43,628 nucleotides of DNA from a virus. How positions within the stretch are numbered: position 1 is the first letter of the stretch; every line of letters begins with the position of its first letter. The notes beneath the pieces are model-generated. The model was not told the origin of the DNA. It did no database searches and saw nothing but the letters and a program-made list of their open reading frames with translations. The stretch spans positions 1-43,628 of IMG/VR virus record IMGVR_UViG_3300029286_000088; one strand, given 5' to 3'. Made by a program: the position numbers and the translations under genes. Of the stretch, positions 41,066-43,628 are shown piece after piece.

Positions 41066-41468
41066 TATCGAATCTCTCCTTTAAACGTCTTGGTAATTCT
41101 TTATCGACAAACTCCTTCCTTTTCTTCTCCATTTCTTTGATCTCTGCGTATACAATCTTTAAGGCATCTCTGCAATATCCCCTGAACCTATTATGGCTGT
41201 CCATAGCAACATCATAAGCGTCTTTTAGGCATTTAATAATTTGAGGATATGAGCTTAAAGACTTATCTTTCAAAAGAGAGTTTATTATCTCTCTCGATGC
41301 GACTATATCTTGCTGTCCACCTTTCACTATTTTAAATAGACTAACAGCAACGTCTTTAAACTTGCCAATCTTCTTATTGAGCAGATTACGATCTTTGAAA
41401 GTAGTCAGTTTATCTCTGATACCTTCAAGTTCTTTTTTATCCGCGATTTTTAACCACCAATTAGTCAT
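41052..41468 (-). CDS. hypothetical protein with N-terminal WWLKIA tag
   Basis: A 138-residue, highly basic helical protein. It begins MTNWWLKIADKKELEG, a tag like those at 37242 and 37748. The rest is alpha-helical with charged coils (EIKEMEKKRKEFVDKELPRRLKE). No family recognised. Confidence 0.55.
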   Translation of the reverse strand: MTNWWLKIADKKELEGIRDKLTTFKDRNLLNKKIGKFKDVAVSLFKIVKGGQQDIVASREIINSLLKDKSLSSYPQIIKCLKDAYDVAMDSHNRFRGYCRDALKIVYAEIKEMEKKRKEFVDKELPRRLKERFDNGKR

Positions 41469-41471
41469 TAT

Positions 41472-41879
41472 TTAGCTCAATGTCATTACCAGATCATAAG
41501 ATTCAAGAGGATCAGACGCACCACCTGCCCCAGCAGCGACTAACCTCCCATATATTGTATCTGGTTTCTGATTCTGGTTAGTAAAATCGATATGGAATGT
41601 CCAAGTTTTATTAGACGGGACTCCCTCTGAATTTTTTCCATACTCTGCTCTATCCAAATCATAATCTAATTGCATCTCATCTCTCAAAACCCTAAAAAAA
41701 GCGTGAACAGGCACCCATCCATCATCGCGGAAAATGCCCTTTAATATACCTTCAGTACGTTTATAGATCATAGCTTTCAGTTTATTTTTATTAATACCGC
41801 CAGCAGCGACAGAGGGCGAGACAGCAGGCGTCTCAATCTGTGCTGTTTTGACATATGTTTTGGTCTTGATCACTTTCAT
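41472..41879 (-). CDS. hypothetical protein
   Basis: A 135-residue protein starting MKVIKTKTYVKTAQIETPAV, again with an aromatic-basic-Ala start (YVKTA). It contains a mixed segment (IFRDDGWVPVHAFFRVLRDEM). Its start overlaps the RuvC-like gene by 47 bases. No family recognised. Confidence 0.55.
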   Translation of the reverse strand: MKVIKTKTYVKTAQIETPAVSPSVAAGGINKNKLKAMIYKRTEGILKGIFRDDGWVPVHAFFRVLRDEMQLDYDLDRAEYGKNSEGVPSNKTWTFHIDFTNQNQKPDTIYGRLVAAGAGGASDPLESYDLVMTLS

Positions 41880-42507
41880 CTTTAGGATCTCCAGTCAATT
41901 TATCTAAGTTCTCTTTAACAAAATAGCATATCAAGAGAGATTCTGCCATTCCGTCATTCTTCTTAAGCTTAAACAGGTCAGCAAGTTCTGGATTCTTCTT
42001 AGCCGCCAAAATCCTAGCTCCATCTTTTGCGATAACCTTTACTTGCCTACCAAGCTTCTCTATTTCCTTCTTATTCTCTTTCTTTTTGGCTTTATCCTTT
42101 TCGGTTTTGTCCTTTTCCTTTAATTCTTTTTGCTGTAATTTCAGCTCTTCCATCTCTTTAGTGGTAAGCTCTGGGAAATGTTTCTTCCAAGAAACAGGGG
42201 AAATGATCTTGACATCAAAGCCAAAAGCGTAAGCAACACCTTGTAGCAGCCCGTAGCCGACTCCGATAGTTAAAGCCGAAACTCCGCCCTCTCCGGGTCT
42301 TACTCCCTGTCTTTCTATGCCACAAACGACCTTCTTATCTTTGTATTTAGATAATATAGAAACAAGACCAGATGTGTCCATAACGTTTTTGGTCTTGCCG
42401 CTTTTCTTCTCTTTTTTTACTGGCATTTGATGCACAGTAGTAGACTTGTCATCTATAATAGAAATAGCGCCATTCAAACCACAATCAATACCTATCACAA
42501 CATCCAT
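41833..42507 (-). CDS. RuvC-like Holliday junction resolvase
   Basis: A 224-residue protein. ATG 42507 follows AAGGAG by eight bases. DVVIGIDCGLNGAISIID gives the first catalytic Asp, VVCGIERQGVRPGEGGVSA the Glu, and NDGMAESLLI the C-terminal acidic pair of the RuvC/RNase H fold. A lysine-rich coiled segment (KDKTEKDKAKKKENKKEIEK, residues about 137-156) is inserted before the last motif. It should cut branched DNA during recombination or before packaging. Confidence 0.85.
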   Translation of the reverse strand: MDVVIGIDCGLNGAISIIDDKSTTVHQMPVKKEKKSGKTKNVMDTSGLVSILSKYKDKKVVCGIERQGVRPGEGGVSALTIGVGYGLLQGVAYAFGFDVKIISPVSWKKHFPELTTKEMEELKLQQKELKEKDKTEKDKAKKKENKKEIEKLGRQVKVIAKDGARILAAKKNPELADLFKLKKNDGMAESLLICYFVKENLDKLTGDPKDESDQDQNICQNSTD

Positions 42508-42558
42508 AATAATCACTCCTTCGCCAAACGTCTGAGTGATTATCGTCACTATAAATGA

Positions 42559-42585
42559 AAGAAGCCCACATAAAGTGGACTTCTT
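42559..42585 (-). terminator. Rho-independent terminator
   Basis: On the minus strand AAGAAGTCCAC and GTGGGCTTCTT pair over 11 positions (one G-U) around a five-base loop, followed by a T-rich stretch (TCATTTATAG). It lies after the genes at 42620-43628 and before the RuvC-like gene, so it should end the upstream transcript. Confidence 0.75.
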
Positions 42586-42619
42586 AGATAGATCATGTAT
42601 TAACTCCTTATAACAACAT

Positions 42620-42796
42620 CTATTTCGGCTTCTCTACTTTTCTAAGATTATTGACTAGATCTTGCATACGGTTACAAACATCTGTTTCTTCTGTACCGCC
42701 AAACTCAGTAAGGAGTTCGATCACATCTTCCTTCCTGAAGTAGGTATTTCCATTTAAGGTGACAAAACGGACATCTATTTTATTTTCGCTTCCCAC
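42620..42796 (-). CDS. hypothetical small protein (GTG start)
   Basis: A 58-residue protein. GTG 42796 follows AGGAGG by seven bases, and its start lies inside the upstream gene. Reading from further up lacks a site. The sequence NGNTYFRKEDVIELLTEFG resembles a small winged-helix or MerR-like DNA-binding segment, but this is weak. Confidence 0.5.
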   Translation of the reverse strand: MGSENKIDVRFVTLNGNTYFRKEDVIELLTEFGGTEETDVCNRMQDLVNNLRKVEKPK

Positions 42797-43010
42797 GTTC
42801 TGCCTCCTCAGCAATCCTAATAAGCTCGTCAAAAACTCTTTTATCTTCTGCTGCTATAATTTCTTGTAGTGCTTTAGCTCTCCAACAAGATCTTGCGACA
42901 GGAGATACATTCAAATTATAAAGCTTATCTTCTTCTTTGAAATCACTTAGACGATGTTCTACTTTTACCCTATGAAATTGAGCTATATTTTTCTTATTCT
43001 TTTTACCCAC
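42780..43010 (-). CDS. hypothetical small protein (GTG start)
   Basis: A 76-residue basic helical protein starting at GTG 43010 (GKKNKKNIAQFHRVKVEHR), with GGAG eleven bases upstream. It overlaps genes at both ends. No family recognised. Confidence 0.5.
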   Translation of the reverse strand: MGKKNKKNIAQFHRVKVEHRLSDFKEEDKLYNLNVSPVARSCWRAKALQEIIAAEDKRVFDELIRIAEEAERGKRK

Positions 43011-43197
43011 AAAAGTTCGTATCTCCGAATACCCTTTCTATTGATTTTGAACCATCAAGAAATTCCTTAATTCCCTGTTTGTCTATATCGGCAGAAATCT
43101 CTTGTAATAGAGCCAAAAGTCTTTCATTTTGCTCTGGCGTACCCCTAGCAAATCTGATCTCTCCAGTCTCCAAGATTTCTACTTCAATTTCATCCAT
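43003..43197 (-). CDS. hypothetical small acidic protein
   Basis: A 64-residue protein (MDEIEVEILETGEIRFARG...) with a short beta hairpin and a helical part. It overlaps both neighbours by 8 bases. The weak ribosome site suggests translational coupling. No family recognised. Confidence 0.5.
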   Translation of the reverse strand: MDEIEVEILETGEIRFARGTPEQNERLLALLQEISADIDKQGIKEFLDGSKSIERVFGDTNFCG

Positions 43198-43438
43198 TTT
43201 TTTTCTCTACAAACTCAATATGTCCAGTATTAACATCCTTAAGAAGTGTAGTCAAAGTAAGGACTTCATCTGTCCCATCATCTGCTACTACTCTTCTCAT
43301 ATCTGCATTGTCTGCATTCTGGACTTCTGTGACAACCCAGATCTTACTGTTCATTACAAACTTCTGTCCCTTGACAAACGCCAGCTTGTTCACCGGCTCC
43401 ACTTTCTTCTTTGATACTGCTCTCTTTTCCATTGCCAT
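43190..43438 (-). CDS. hypothetical small protein
   Basis: An 82-residue basic, beta-rich protein. ATG 43438 has GGGAGAG upstream. This start makes a 95-base overlap with the DnaJ-like gene, the longest in the window. A later ATG at 43354 would shorten the overlap but has no good site. No family recognised. Confidence 0.45.
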   Translation of the reverse strand: MAMEKRAVSKKKVEPVNKLAFVKGQKFVMNSKIWVVTEVQNADNADMRRVVADDGTDEVLTLTTLLKDVNTGHIEFVEKKNG

Positions 43439-43628
43439 TATTCTCTCCCAACCCTCTCAGGGTTTCGTATAATCTCCTTTGGTCTTCAGTTAAAGACTTC
43501 GGAATTTCCACAAGCAAATTTATATATAAATTGCCCTTCATATTACCAGGCGCTTTAGGATACCCATATCCCTCTACAGCTATTCTATCCATACTTTGCG
43601 AACCAGCAGGTATATCAATAGATATAAC
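43344..43628 (-). CDS. dnaJ: DnaJ C-terminal domain protein (5' part beyond window)
   Basis: The visible 94 residues run from the window edge to a stop at 43344: VISIDIPAGSQSMDRIAVEGYGYP, then NMKGNLYINLLVEIPKSLTEDQRRL. IPAG-x-x-S/G...GxGxP, G(D/N)LY-x-x-(V/L)-x-V-x-(V/I)P and LT-x-x-Q-x-x-LY follow the C-terminal substrate-binding domain of DnaJ/Hsp40. J-domain and zinc modules would lie outside the window. A phage co-chaperone could aid folding of virion or replication proteins. The tail after residue 50 is Gly/Glu-rich. Confidence 0.8.
   Translation of the reverse strand, partial: VISIDIPAGSQSMDRIAVEGYGYPKAPGNMKGNLYINLLVEIPKSLTEDQRRLYETLRGLGENNGNGKESSIKEESGAGEQAGVCQGTEVCNEQ

Noticed and set aside
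1-43628. tRNA genes, expected near a CCA-adding enzyme
   Set aside because: I looked for T-loop GTTCGA/GTTCAA motifs in cloverleaf context on both strands and found none that could pair. A dedicated tRNA search would settle this.

Overview
The window looks like part of the genome of a large (probably jumbo-class) tailed bacteriophage. About 75 genes are packed almost end to end, with many ATGA and TAATG start/stop overlaps, and nearly all lie on the minus strand. There is no ribosomal, respiratory or biosynthetic housekeeping block. The recognisable enzymes are the kind large phages carry: NAD-dependent DNA ligase, RuvC-like resolvase, dCMP deaminase, a thymidylate-synthase family protein, polynucleotide kinase/phosphatase, RNA ligases, CCA-adding enzyme, DNA methyltransferases, a likely small terminase and many homing endonucleases. 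I see no tRNA genes and no CRISPR array. The host cannot be named from the sequence. Both window ends cut genes: a nicotinamidase on the left and a DnaJ-like protein on the right.

Layout. 1-5.1 kb: truncated nicotinamidase, a LAGLIDADG endonuclease on the plus strand, small unknown genes, a metallophosphoesterase, a nucleoside 2-deoxyribosyltransferase-like protein and a DUF5662 protein. 5.1-15.7 kb: visibly more G+C-rich. It holds polynucleotide kinase/phosphatase, a PARP-type ADP-ribosyltransferase, a NADAR-like protein, an RNA-ligase-like protein, a Nudix hydrolase, a class II aldolase-like protein, LigA and a cyclic-phosphate-processing receiver (cREC) protein. 15.7-25 kb: two D12 adenine methyltransferases, one beside a putative PD-(D/E)XK nuclease, GMP reductase, a frameshifted SPPY-type methyltransferase next to a second LAGLIDADG endonuclease, and an HD hydrolase. 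25-33 kb: RlmN-like radical SAM protein, dCMP deaminase, a P-loop kinase with a homing-endonuclease insertion scar, an SMC-like ATPase, an HNH endonuclease, 5'-nucleotidase and the thymidylate-synthase family protein. 33-43.6 kb: an orphan IS607-type recombinase, an HNH-RNA ligase broken by one extra GA unit, a zinc metallopeptidase, CCA-adding enzyme, a terminase-small-subunit-like protein, RuvC-like resolvase and DnaJ.

Functional reading. Three themes run through the window. (1) RNA repair: PNKP, two RNA-ligase-family proteins, cREC and the CCA-adding enzyme could restore tRNAs cut by host anticodon nucleases. (2) NAD+/ADP-ribose chemistry: nicotinamidase, PARP-like ART, NADAR-like protein, Nudix and NAD+-consuming LigA. 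The ART and the NADAR-like protein are separated only by a 67-codon gene, and I consider this the most interesting locus. (3) Nucleotide supply and DNA modification: dCMP deaminase, TS family, 5'-nucleotidase, GMP reductase and three methyltransferases.

Five of the few plus-strand genes were found, and three of those are nucleases of mobile type. Two enzymes carry frameshifts exactly in short repeats (a T4 run and a GA tract). These may be real decay, phase variation or assembly error, and read-level checks would decide.
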